Source: Phycisphaerae bacterium (lineage in GTDB: Bacteria > Chloroflexota > Anaerolineae > 4572-78 > J111). From it: a stretch of 64,000 nt of DNA. Of the stretch, positions 56,217-64,000 are shown piece after piece (position 1 is the stretch's first letter; each line of letters starts with the position of its first letter). Made by a program: the position numbers and the translations under genes. The notes under the pieces were generated by a model. It worked only from the letters and a program-made list of their open reading frames with translations. It made no database searches and was not told where the DNA came from. The DNA is taken from the NCBI GenBank assembly GCA_028285035.1, contig JANQQF010000038.1:124001-188000 (forward strand), in the 5' to 3' direction.

Positions 56217-57176
56217 CTACTGATCGACAAATTTTTCTATCACACTTGCCGCTCGTTGCTCTCTCAACCAATTTGTAAAAAATTGATCTTTGAGCGCCTG
56301 AAGCATCTCTGTTTTTAAGGATCGATTCTCTTCACGATTTTGTAGTTGAATAATATGAAAACCCAATGGGCTTTGAATTGGGCCACTAACCTCATCTGGA
56401 TTTAATGAAAATGCGATGTCTTCAATCTCTGGTGGAACAAGCCCAGCGCCCCTGGGGAACCAATCTAAAGCCCCCCCACTTTCGCGATTACTCTCATCAA
56501 TGGTGTATTCTTGGGCTAATTCTCCAAAGTCGACACCGGCTTTTAGCTGATCAATGATACTTCTGGCTGTTTCATCTGTCGTGACCACAATTTGGCGAAG
56601 TTGGATTTGTTCTGCGGTATCTGGGATATCTTGGGTAATCACTTCAAACATTTGATTGGCGGTTAATTGAAATCGTAAGGTATCGCGAAACTCCTCGTTA
56701 GTTAAACTATTGGCCTCAAGCCAAGTCTCAAATTGAGCTTCGCCGCCCCCTTGTTCAACGCTTTCCCGAATTTTTTCTGCTAACACATCCTCAGCAATAG
56801 AAATACCCTGCTCGCTGGCTGCTTGTTCGATGAGCACTTGATCAATTAGGGCATCAAGAACTTGATTATTGATTTGGCGTAATGCCGCTTGCCCTGTTTC
56901 ACTTTCTAAATCAGTGCCTTGGGCTTGAAGCGTTTGTTCAAATTGGGCAATCTGTTTTTGATAAGTTTTGAGTAAAATTGGCTGGTCGTTAACGATTGCA
57001 ACAATTGTATCGTTTGATGTTGATGCTATCTCTGTATCGGATACAGAAGCGCCTGTTGTTTCAATTTCATTAGCTGTTTCAGCTTGCGTTTCTGCTGCCG
57101 TAGAAATTGGCTTAGGAACATCCTGAGTACAGGCAACAAATATCAGTGAAAAAAATAATAGAAGGATATGCTTCAT
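56217..57176 (-). CDS. PrsA/SurA-like peptidyl-prolyl isomerase lipoprotein
   Basis: The 319-residue lipoprotein has lipobox FVAC (Cys16) and a Thr/Glu-rich stretch. A SurA-like N-domain (NDQPILLKTYQKQIAQFE, then a helix with EQAASEQGI) is followed by a parvulin PPIase domain at about residues 195-290 (QLRQIVVTTDETARSIIDQL, GALDWFPRGAG, SPLGFHIIQL). It should fold exported proteins outside the membrane. It is 93 bases upstream of the helical-repeat protein gene on the same strand and may help these secreted proteins mature. Confidence 0.88.
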   Translation of the reverse strand: MKHILLLFFSLIFVACTQDVPKPISTAAETQAETANEIETTGASVSDTEIASTSNDTIVAIVNDQPILLKTYQKQIAQFEQTLQAQGTDLESETGQAALRQINNQVLDALIDQVLIEQAASEQGISIAEDVLAEKIRESVEQGGGEAQFETWLEANSLTNEEFRDTLRFQLTANQMFEVITQDIPDTAEQIQLRQIVVTTDETARSIIDQLKAGVDFGELAQEYTIDESNRESGGALDWFPRGAGLVPPEIEDIAFSLNPDEVSGPIQSPLGFHIIQLQNREENRSLKTEMLQALKDQFFTNWLREQRAASVIEKFVDQ

Positions 57177-57389
57177 AAAATTTCTCGGTTAATGTAACCT
57201 GTTGTCTCTATTAAGTCTTACAAGGCGTAGTATTATAGCATAACCAAATTCTCTAGCAAATTATACCAACATTATGTAAAAATGCAATAAAACCTTAGTC
57301 TTATGTCAATAAAACGCTGACTATAAATGGTTTTCGGTTTTGTAAATGCTGTAGTAGAATTGGCCCACATTAGATATTTTGGCTACCAA

Positions 57390-58220
57390 ATGAAACTTTC
57401 TATCACACCAATTACCACTATTGAAGAGTGTCGCATTATTGAGGAGCTTCAGGCAGAGATTTGGCAAAGCACCGATTTGGAAGTGGCTCCCGATCATCTG
57501 ATATGGACCATTGCTAAAGAGGGGGGGGTCGTTCTCTTGGCTCGCACAGAGGCGGGTGAAGCCGTTGGATTTGGCTATGGATTTCTTGGTTTTACCAAAG
57601 ATCAACATCTAAAACTAGCCTCCCATCAAGTAGGGGTTTCTCCAGCTTACCAAAATGAGAATGTCGGGTATCAGATAAAGCTAGCCCAACGCGAGGTTGC
57701 TTTACGGATGGGGCTTGATTTAATTACCTGGACATTTGATCCGTTACAGGGCCGAAACGCTAATTTGAATCTTCGGAAGCTTGGGGTAGTTTGCAATACA
57801 TATTTACCCAACTTGTACGGTACGATGCGAGATGAACTGAACAAAGGTCTGCCCAGCGATCGCTTTCGGGTCGATTGGTGGATTGCTTCAAATCGGGTGG
57901 CCCAACGGATAGATCAACAGATTATCCCTGTGATTGATGAGACCAAGCATCATATTTTGAACCCCTCGACCATTGTCGCTGAGAATATAGCAGAGCCAAG
58001 TGCAACATTTAGCCTTGGGGATGAGGCGACATATTTGGTTGAGATGCCCGTTAACATTAGTTATTTGCGAAAAACTGCCCCTGATGTTGCCCTACAATGG
58101 CGTACGCAAACACGTGAAATCTTTCAAACCGCGTTTGAGCAAAACTATGTTGTGACAGATATGTTGCATCGCGGAAATCGAAATTACTTTTTATTAACAA
58201 AAGATTGGCAAAAGGACTAA
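57390..58220 (+). CDS. GNAT acetyltransferase-like protein (COG3375 type)
   Basis: The 276-residue protein has a GNAT-like fold: a first strand-helix unit (TIEECRIIEELQAEIW), a GFGYGFLGF strand and a helix start after QVGVSPAYQNENVGYQIK. It resembles the COG3375 family that is often beside NSAR/OSBS genes and has been linked to N-succinyl transfer on amino acids. I chose ATG 57390 because the GNAT fold starts there; a TTTCGG-17-TAGAAT promoter lies inside the longer frame that begins at 57327. It is four bases upstream of the NSAR/OSBS gene. Confidence 0.8.
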   Translation: MKLSITPITTIEECRIIEELQAEIWQSTDLEVAPDHLIWTIAKEGGVVLLARTEAGEAVGFGYGFLGFTKDQHLKLASHQVGVSPAYQNENVGYQIKLAQREVALRMGLDLITWTFDPLQGRNANLNLRKLGVVCNTYLPNLYGTMRDELNKGLPSDRFRVDWWIASNRVAQRIDQQIIPVIDETKHHILNPSTIVAENIAEPSATFSLGDEATYLVEMPVNISYLRKTAPDVALQWRTQTREIFQTAFEQNYVVTDMLHRGNRNYFLLTKDWQKD

Positions 58221-58224
58221 CATT

Positions 58225-59337
58225 ATGAAAATTGAGCGGATAGAATTACATCATATTACCCAGGATTTAGTACATCCGTTTCGGACGAGCTTTGGCACGC
58301 AGATCGCTCGAGCATCTATTCTGATTGCAGTGTACAGCGAAGGTGTTGTAGGCTGGGGTGAATGTACCGCTTCGGATGACCCTGGCTACTCCTATGAAAC
58401 GATCCCGACCGCTTGGCATATTATCAAAGATTTTTTGGCACCCGCTTTGATTGGCCAAAATATTGATGACCCCAGGGGAGTGCCCGCTCATTTTGCCAAA
58501 ATTCGTGGTCATGAGATGGCTAAGGCTGGCATTGAAAATGCGGTTTGGGATTTATTGGCCAAAGCTCAAAACATTCCTTTATCCAAATTTTGGGACGGTC
58601 AACGTGATCGGGTTGAAGTTGGGGTGAGTATCGGGATTCAGCCTACCCTACAGGGGCTTTTAGATCGGGTTAATCAATTTGTGGACTTGGGCTATCGTCG
58701 TATCAAAATGAAAATCGAACCAGGCTGGGAGATTGAACCGTTGAGTGCCGTTCGTGAACAGCATCCTGACATTAAGTTGATGGCCGATGCCAACTCAGCC
58801 TTTAGCCTAGAGCACGCCTCCCTGTTTCAACAGATGGACTCACTTAATCTGTTGATGATTGAACAACCGCTTCATTACGACGATATTTTTGATCACGCCA
58901 AGTTACAAGCTCAAGTTAATACACCTATCTGTCTTGATGAAAGTATCCATTCGCCCAATCACGCCCGAGCAGCGATTGGGATGAACGCTTGTAAGATCAT
59001 CAATATGAAGGTAGCTCGTGTGGGCGGTTTGAGCAATGCTCTGGAGATTCACGATATGTGTGTTGAGGCTGGGATTCAATTGTGGTGTGGCGGAATGCTC
59101 GAAACAGGTATCGGTCGAGCCGCTAATCTGCATATTGCCACAATGCCAAACTTTACATTGCCTGGTGATATTTCTGCTACGGATCGTTACTATGCCGAGG
59201 ACATTGCCGAGCCTCGTTTTGTACTGAACACAGAGGACTCAACGATTTCAGTGCCGACTGGCCCTGGTATCGGCGTTGAGGTGAAGCTTGACCGAATTGA
59301 AAAGAATCGTCTCAACTATACCGATTTTGTGGCCTAA
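58225..59337 (+). CDS. OSBS/N-acylamino acid racemase-like enolase-superfamily enzyme
   Basis: The 370-residue enzyme has the enolase-superfamily layout: a capping N-domain (ELHHITQDLVHPFRTSFG) and a TIM barrel. Catalytic residues visible are the KxK pair in RIKMKI, the metal acids in ADANSAF, EQPL and LDES, and the opposite Lys in NMKVARVGG. This branch includes o-succinylbenzoate synthase of menaquinone synthesis and N-succinylamino acid racemase. The GNAT partner immediately upstream favours the racemase role; no other men genes lie nearby. Both activities often occur in one enzyme. No symbol is given because activity is undecided. Confidence 0.85.
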   Translation: MKIERIELHHITQDLVHPFRTSFGTQIARASILIAVYSEGVVGWGECTASDDPGYSYETIPTAWHIIKDFLAPALIGQNIDDPRGVPAHFAKIRGHEMAKAGIENAVWDLLAKAQNIPLSKFWDGQRDRVEVGVSIGIQPTLQGLLDRVNQFVDLGYRRIKMKIEPGWEIEPLSAVREQHPDIKLMADANSAFSLEHASLFQQMDSLNLLMIEQPLHYDDIFDHAKLQAQVNTPICLDESIHSPNHARAAIGMNACKIINMKVARVGGLSNALEIHDMCVEAGIQLWCGGMLETGIGRAANLHIATMPNFTLPGDISATDRYYAEDIAEPRFVLNTEDSTISVPTGPGIGVEVKLDRIEKNRLNYTDFVA

Positions 59338-59355
59338 ACGAACGATACGCGCCGA

Positions 59356-60420
59356 ATGCAAAACATCGAACAAATTCGTGAGCAACTTTTGACTTGGTAT
59401 GATCACAACAAACGTGATTTACCCTGGCGTGGTGAGACATCCCCTTATCGCATTTGGGTCTCTGAAGTAATGCTTCAGCAGACCCAAGTCGTTACGGTTA
59501 TCCCTTACTACCATCGATTTCTTGAACAATTTTCAACCACCCAAGAGCTAGCTGCGGCCTCGCTTGAAGAGGTGTTGAAAGCGTGGGAGGGACTAGGCTA
59601 CTATGCCCGCGCTCGTAATCTGCACAAAGCGGCGATAGAAATCGTTGAAGTGCATCAAGGAAATTTCCCCCGAAGTTATGCCGAATTGCGTCCCTTGCCT
59701 GGCTTTGGTGAATACACCGCCGGATCAGTTGCATCAATTGCCTTTGGTGAAGCCGTTCCAGCGGTTGATGGCAATGTACGACGTGTTTTGGCTCGTTTAT
59801 TTGCTATCGAAGAAAATGTGCAGAAAGGGGCTGGCGCGAAACAGCTTAATGAAATAGCCACAGCCCTTGTCTCCCAGGATCGGCCCGGAGATTGGACCCA
59901 AACTTTGATGGAGCTGGGGGCGTTGCTCTGCCTACCAAAGTCGCCCAAATGTTTGTTATGCCCTGTCAAGGAGCTTTGCCAGGCTCGCTTACAAGGGCTT
60001 GAACAGGAGTTGCCGTATCGGCCTCCAAAGAAAAGTCTGCCTCACTACGATGTTGTCGCTGCCGTTACTCGCCGAGATGACCAGATTTTGATTGCCCAAC
60101 GGCCATTGGATGGAATGTTAGGTGGGATGTGGGAATTTCCGGGAGGTAAACAAGAGTCCGGCGAAACCTTGCCTGAATGTTTGCGGCGTGAGTTAAAAGA
60201 AGAGCTCGACATCGACATTGAAGTTGGTGATCTGATCACGATTGTTAAGCACAGTTACACCCATTTCAAAATCACGCTCCATGCTTTTGAATGCACTTTA
60301 GTTGATGGCGAACCAAAAAAAATTGGCGTTGCCGACTGGCGCTGGGTCACCTTGCCCGAACTTGAAAAATTTCCATTCCCCCGTACAGATCAGAAAATAA
60401 TTGAACAGTTGAAGCGTTGA
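59356..60420 (+). CDS. mutY: A/G-specific adenine glycosylase
   Basis: The 354-residue enzyme removes adenine mispaired with 8-oxoguanine. It has the N-terminal helix-hairpin-helix core with EVMLQQTQV (catalytic Glu), PGFGEYTAGS, and the Asp near residue 138 in AVDGNVRRVLAR. The iron-sulfur loop is C-x6-C-x2-C-x5-C (CLPKSPKCLLCPVKELC). A C-terminal NUDIX-like domain has GGMWEFPGGKQESGET and REELK. Length fits MutY. It lies 18 bases after the racemase-like gene and 124 bases before nfo, so the two repair genes are close neighbours. Confidence 0.96.
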   Translation: MQNIEQIREQLLTWYDHNKRDLPWRGETSPYRIWVSEVMLQQTQVVTVIPYYHRFLEQFSTTQELAAASLEEVLKAWEGLGYYARARNLHKAAIEIVEVHQGNFPRSYAELRPLPGFGEYTAGSVASIAFGEAVPAVDGNVRRVLARLFAIEENVQKGAGAKQLNEIATALVSQDRPGDWTQTLMELGALLCLPKSPKCLLCPVKELCQARLQGLEQELPYRPPKKSLPHYDVVAAVTRRDDQILIAQRPLDGMLGGMWEFPGGKQESGETLPECLRRELKEELDIDIEVGDLITIVKHSYTHFKITLHAFECTLVDGEPKKIGVADWRWVTLPELEKFPFPRTDQKIIEQLKR

Positions 60421-60544
60421 TTGGATTAAAATCGTAAAACCCCATAAACTCTATGACCCTATAAACTCCAGCAGCTTCCCCAAACTCGCCTGAATCTTGG
60501 AGTGTGGTATACTGCCTCGCACTATTGATTTATAGGAGATTGCT

Positions 60545-61396
60545 ATGCTAATTGGCGCACATTTATCAACCGCTGGCGGTGTTGATAAGGCGTTTGGGCG
60601 AGCTGTAGAATTGGGTTGCCCTTCCTTTCAAATTTTCACAAAATCAAATCGACAATGGAAAGCGAAGCCACTTGAGCCAGAGGTAGTCGAACGTTATCAT
60701 CAGCAACAGGAAGAAACGGGCCTTAGCCCTGTTGTCTGCCACGCCAGTTATCTTCTTAATTTGGGGACGCCCGATGATGCGATTTGGAATAAATCAATTG
60801 ATGCGTTGGTCATTGAACTGGAACGTTGCGAACTCCTGAAAATTCCTTATTTGGTGTTACACCCAGGTGGTCATATGAAGCAAGGAGTCGAGGCGGGAAT
60901 TGCTAGGGCGGTTGATGGATTAAACATTGTGCATGAACGACTGCCAGATTATCAGGTCAAGGTCACCTTAGAAATTACCGCCGGCCAAGGTACCCATTTT
61001 GGCCGAACCTTTGATGAGATTGCTCAATTGATCGAAGGCACGAAACAGAGTGATCGCTTGGCAGTCTGTTTTGATACCTGCCACGCTTTGGCAGCGGGCT
61101 ATGAATTCCGTGATCCCGAAAGCTATGAAGCGATGATTGCAGAATTTGATCGGATTGTTGGTTTAGATCGTCTCAAAGTCTTTCATTTCAATGACTCTGA
61201 AAAAGACCTAGGCAGTCACGTGGATCGCCACACCCACATTGGCGATGGATTTATCGGGTTGGAGCCGTTTGGTTACTTCTTGAATGACCCTCGGTTTGCA
61301 GACACCCCCTGTTTGCTAGAAACACCGGTCAAAAAAGACCCTGACGATAATATTCGTAATTTAACCACGTTGCGTAATCTAGTTAAGACAGCCTAA
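60545..61396 (+). CDS. nfo: Endonuclease IV (AP endonuclease)
   Basis: The 283-residue enzyme cuts the DNA backbone at abasic sites. The TIM-barrel zinc residues are visible in GAHLSTAGG, CHASYLLNL, LVLHPGGH, LEITAGQG, FDTCHALAAGY, FHFNDSEKDLGSHVDRH and CLLETPV. All major blocks are intact and length fits the family (about 285). AGGAG before the ATG supports the start. It should act after MutY in the same repair pathway. The 124-base gap from mutY holds a decayed repeat of ATAAACTC-like units and no gene. Confidence 0.96.
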   Translation: MLIGAHLSTAGGVDKAFGRAVELGCPSFQIFTKSNRQWKAKPLEPEVVERYHQQQEETGLSPVVCHASYLLNLGTPDDAIWNKSIDALVIELERCELLKIPYLVLHPGGHMKQGVEAGIARAVDGLNIVHERLPDYQVKVTLEITAGQGTHFGRTFDEIAQLIEGTKQSDRLAVCFDTCHALAAGYEFRDPESYEAMIAEFDRIVGLDRLKVFHFNDSEKDLGSHVDRHTHIGDGFIGLEPFGYFLNDPRFADTPCLLETPVKKDPDDNIRNLTTLRNLVKTA

Positions 61397-61413
61397 AAAC
61401 TGGGGACAAATGT

Positions 61414-62925
61414 ATGCAGTTAACCAAAGAGACCTGTACTGGCTGTGGTTATTGTATCTTGGTTTGTCCCTATGATGCCCTCAAAAGTAATGGCTGGGCT
61501 GAAGTCATCCCTGAGAATTGCACAGATTGCAACCTCTGTGTGTATGCCTGCCCTAGCGATTGCTTTGTGCCTGATGTCCCGCTCAAGCCCTACAAACCAC
61601 ATCTAAAATCAAATTATGATGTTGTCATTATTGGTAGCGGTATTGGTGGTTTGATGACAGGGGTAGCATTGGCTCAAGCTGGTCGTTCTGTTGCTGTGTT
61701 TGAAAAGCTTGGGTTTCCAGGCGGTCGATACACTGAAATTGACTACAAGGGAGCGCCGGTTACGACTGGGGCGTGGACAAATTTAGGGCCAAATAGTCAC
61801 ATTGGACGTTTTTTAACCGACCACGGTATTAACATCGATTACACTTCCCTCGAAGATTTAGGCCTGATCGAACAATATACGATTCGCTTTCCCGATGGGC
61901 GGCATTATGCAGGCTTGTTTGACCTGTTAACGCCTGAAGCACGTAAGACCTGGCTTAAAGCGATGTTGGCGGGTAAACGCCAGCTCAAGAAAGATCAAAA
62001 TGGGAGTTTCCCCACTTTTCTTGATAAAACATCGATCATAGACTATTTGGCCGAATTTGATAGTGATCCCGATTTGCTGGCTACGATTGACGCAATCTCC
62101 ACAACAATGTCTGGGGTTGGCAGTGAGGCCATGCCAGCCAGCGAGTATTTGCAGATTGCCTTAGATAGTCGCGATGTTGGGCGACAATTTGCGATGCCAA
62201 AAGGTGGCGTTCGTACGATTATCAAGGCTTTGGTCACAGCCCTTCGCCAAGCTGGTGGCTCACTTTTTGTCCGCTCACCCGTAGAAAAAATTTTGTTGGA
62301 AAATGATAAGGCTACAGGTATTCAGCTTGAAGATGGACGACAGGTCAGTGCTCAAGTGATTGTCAACAATGCGGGTCCACGTCGTTTTGTTAAGATGATT
62401 GGACCGCAAAATTTACCCAAAGTTTATCTCGACCAACTTGCAGATTTGAAGAGTGCAGAGTGTGGAGCTTTATTTTGTGCTACGCGAGAGCCTTTGTTTG
62501 CAGACGCCCCGATTATGATGACGCCTGATAGTCAGCGAGTGGTAGGCATCTTTGCCCCTACTTTATTTGATCCTGCGCTTTCAAAAGATGGGTTGTATCT
62601 GTTCGATGCATTTTTCCCCGTTCATCAGGGGGATCGTACGGCAGAGTTAGAATTGGTTCTCGAAGATATGCGTCGCCTTTTCCCTCAATTTGACGATACT
62701 TTGGTGTGGCAGGTGCCGATGTTCTTTGTGGGAAATTGGCCTGGCACTGAGTCAGGACAAACTTTTGGGCAGACTGGTAATCAGCGTCTTGACCCTGTGA
62801 CACCGATCGAGAACTGTTTTTTAGTAGGATTGGATGTAAAAGGTTCAGGTGTTGCTGGCGACCTAATTCCAATAGGGGTACGTCAAGCTTTGAAGTATCT
62901 GGAAGAACAGGCGTTATGGAATTGA
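61414..62925 (+). CDS. Fusion of an 8Fe-ferredoxin domain with a phytoene-desaturase-like FAD oxidoreductase
   Basis: The 503-residue protein begins with two 4Fe-4S motifs: C8, C11, C14, C18 and C36, C39, C42, C46. A FAD-binding Rossmann motif at about residues 70-83 (DVVIIGSGIGGLMTG) and VAVFEKLGFPGGRYTE follow. The rest matches the CrtI-like / NAD(P)-binding Rossmann family with a C-terminal FAD motif (VGLDVKGSGVAGDLIPIGV). The ferredoxin part could pass electrons to or from FAD. The substrate is unknown; carotenoid and polyprenyl-related reactions are family possibilities. It starts 17 bases after nfo. Confidence 0.85.
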   Translation: MQLTKETCTGCGYCILVCPYDALKSNGWAEVIPENCTDCNLCVYACPSDCFVPDVPLKPYKPHLKSNYDVVIIGSGIGGLMTGVALAQAGRSVAVFEKLGFPGGRYTEIDYKGAPVTTGAWTNLGPNSHIGRFLTDHGINIDYTSLEDLGLIEQYTIRFPDGRHYAGLFDLLTPEARKTWLKAMLAGKRQLKKDQNGSFPTFLDKTSIIDYLAEFDSDPDLLATIDAISTTMSGVGSEAMPASEYLQIALDSRDVGRQFAMPKGGVRTIIKALVTALRQAGGSLFVRSPVEKILLENDKATGIQLEDGRQVSAQVIVNNAGPRRFVKMIGPQNLPKVYLDQLADLKSAECGALFCATREPLFADAPIMMTPDSQRVVGIFAPTLFDPALSKDGLYLFDAFFPVHQGDRTAELELVLEDMRRLFPQFDDTLVWQVPMFFVGNWPGTESGQTFGQTGNQRLDPVTPIENCFLVGLDVKGSGVAGDLIPIGVRQALKYLEEQALWN

Positions 62926-63004
62926 GGCATTTGGTTCAATAGATTTTTTCTTTATTGCACACAATTCCTATATATCTAATCTTAATTTTGTGTATAATTG
63001 GGAT

Positions 63005-63143
63005 GTTAAGTAAACCGAAAGAAGTTTTGGAAAAAACGAAAATTTGGAATGATGAAAATTATGCCTGAACGAGCCTGTAAATCGGTTTACTTATTAATGA
63101 TTCGCTAAAATGCACTCAGTTTTTAGCCTGCTTGGACGAGGCT
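63005..63143 (+). promoter_or_regulatory. Structured 5' leader candidate before the haem sensor gene
   Basis: A TATAAT at 62993-62998 would start RNA near 63005. TAAGTAAACCG (63007-63017) pairs perfectly with CGGTTTACTTA (63083-63093), and AGCCT/AGGCT (63125-63129/63139-63143) form a second hairpin. The remaining 62 bases reach the ribosome site. No known riboswitch consensus was matched. No good -35 element was seen. Confidence 0.45.
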
Positions 63144-63204
63144 CTAAATTTTTATTTCCCATTACTTTCTGCGAATCACTTAGACATAAAAAAGAGGTTA
63201 GATG

Positions 63205-64000
63205 ATGACAAACCTACGACTTGGTACAAAGTTCACTTTAATCTTACTTTTTGTTTTTGTTGCTGGCGTTTTGATCGGTGGCTTAGTCCTTTGGCAGGTG
63301 CTACAACGTAATGCTCAAGCCGAAGTAACAACACGTGGGCTTATCTTGATCGAGACAATGAATGCCGTGCGACGATACACGAGTAATAATGTCAATCCCC
63401 AGTTGGCCGATGATTTAACAATCGAACCCGAATTTATCGCGGAAACCGTGCCTGGTTATTCAGCCCGAGAGGTCTTTGAAAACTTTCGAAAAAGTGAAGG
63501 GTATGAGTCTTTCTTATATAAAGAGGCCACTCTAAACCCAACAAATCTGCGGGATAAAGCTGACGCTTTTGAGACTAATTTGGTTGAACAGATGCGTCAA
63601 ACGGCAAATCCCGACGAGATTTCAGGATATCGTCGGATGGCGGGTGAAGATGTGTTTTTTATTGCCCGTCCCTTAAAAATTGCCTCGGAAGATTGTCTCG
63701 TCTGCCATAGTACCCCTGAAGCAGCCCCAGCTAGTTTGATTACAACGTATGGATCGGATAATGGGTTTGGTTGGCAATTGAATGAAATTGTTGCGGCCCA
63801 AATCATTTATGTTCCAGCGGGTGAAGTCTTTAGTACAGCCTTAAGTTCTTTTGGCATTGTGATGGCCATTTATGTCTTGATTTTTGGCCTAGTGATCCTG
63901 TCGATCAACTATTTATTACGTCGCTATGTCATCAGCCCCGTTGGCGTGGTGGGGGGTGTGGCGCAAAAGATTAGTACGGATCAAGTCGAGTCAACCGATA
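63205..64000 (+). CDS. Membrane sensor with DUF3365/Tll0287-like domain and c-type haem motif (3' end outside window)
   Basis: At least 265 residues are present; the gene runs past the window end. Residues 10-32 form a membrane helix. The outer region to about residue 205 resembles DUF3365 (Tll0287-like), with FFIARPL and CLVCH (C164, C167, H168), a haem-c binding motif. A second membrane helix follows (about residues 210-235, SFGIVMAIYVLIFGLVIL) and then RRYVISPVG, the start of a HAMP-like linker. The kind of output (kinase, MCP or cyclase) is not visible. ATG 63205 is seven bases from a GAGG; ATG 63202 is also possible. Confidence 0.8.
   Translation, partial: MTNLRLGTKFTLILLFVFVAGVLIGGLVLWQVLQRNAQAEVTTRGLILIETMNAVRRYTSNNVNPQLADDLTIEPEFIAETVPGYSAREVFENFRKSEGYESFLYKEATLNPTNLRDKADAFETNLVEQMRQTANPDEISGYRRMAGEDVFFIARPLKIASEDCLVCHSTPEAAPASLITTYGSDNGFGWQLNEIVAAQIIYVPAGEVFSTALSSFGIVMAIYVLIFGLVILSINYLLRRYVISPVGVVGGVAQKISTDQVESTD

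Noticed and set aside
57327..57389. Longer start for the GNAT-like protein
   Set aside because: A promoter-like pair lies inside it and the family fold begins at 57390.
1..64000. tRNA or rRNA genes, CRISPR arrays, insertion sequences or a replication origin
   Set aside because: I saw none. The heptad tracts are too short and gene-internal for CRISPR, and no transposase or terminal repeat was recognised.

Overview
The window is a bacterial chromosome segment of moderate GC with dense, mostly intact genes. The gene style suggests a Chloroflexota (Anaerolineae-like) organism. The signs are Thr/Pro-rich linkers on secreted proteins, several very large GT-C type membrane proteins with repeated beta domains, a LysM-M23 peptidase, a YabN-type MazG fusion and an NSAR/OSBS-GNAT pair. 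This placement is inference; no rRNA or tRNA gene was seen to confirm it.

Layout. 1-3750 is an accessory island: an unrecognised 209-residue protein, a QueC-like (QatC-like) gene broken by two frameshifts and one in-frame TGA, an XRE-ImmA/IrrE protein and a PIN-domain protein. It looks like a decayed or recoded defence or toxin-antitoxin cassette. 3930-9670 holds a pRiA4b ORF-3-like protein, a PPOX-family flavoprotein, a WYL regulator coupled to a zinc-less MDR oxidoreductase, and a soluble GAF histidine kinase. A VOC-family remnant and a structured leader precede glutaminyl-tRNA synthetase. 12018-17636 holds an NmrA-like protein, an orphan ABC permease, a LysM-M23 peptidase and two unrecognised genes. 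A candidate free-standing non-coding RNA with three C-rich unpaired segments follows on the minus strand (17741-17950). 18103-24400 holds an ABC exporter, a site-2 protease, a YabN/MazG fusion and a multidomain lipoprotein.

The centre (24445-49362) is a long co-directional array. It has five paralogous GT-C/DUF2142-like proteins, three other multi-membrane-span GT-C-like proteins, an SGNH hydrolase and a YfhO-like protein, many coupled by ATGA or GTGA overlaps. It probably builds or decorates a surface glycan. Two of the five paralogs carry heptanucleotide tandem repeats inside the reading frame, which makes them candidates for phase variation. An SLC12-like transporter closes the run.

51756-57176 (minus) encodes a KaiC/RAD55-like ATPase, two paralogous membrane-anchored proteins with Thr/Pro linkers (one with two Excalibur domains), a helical-repeat membrane protein and a PrsA/SurA-like lipoprotein foldase. 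57390-62925 (plus) encodes a GNAT/NSAR pair, the base-excision repair enzymes MutY and Nfo, and a ferredoxin-FAD oxidoreductase fusion. The window ends inside a membrane sensor with a DUF3365/Tll0287-like domain and a c-type haem motif, behind a long leader that can fold.
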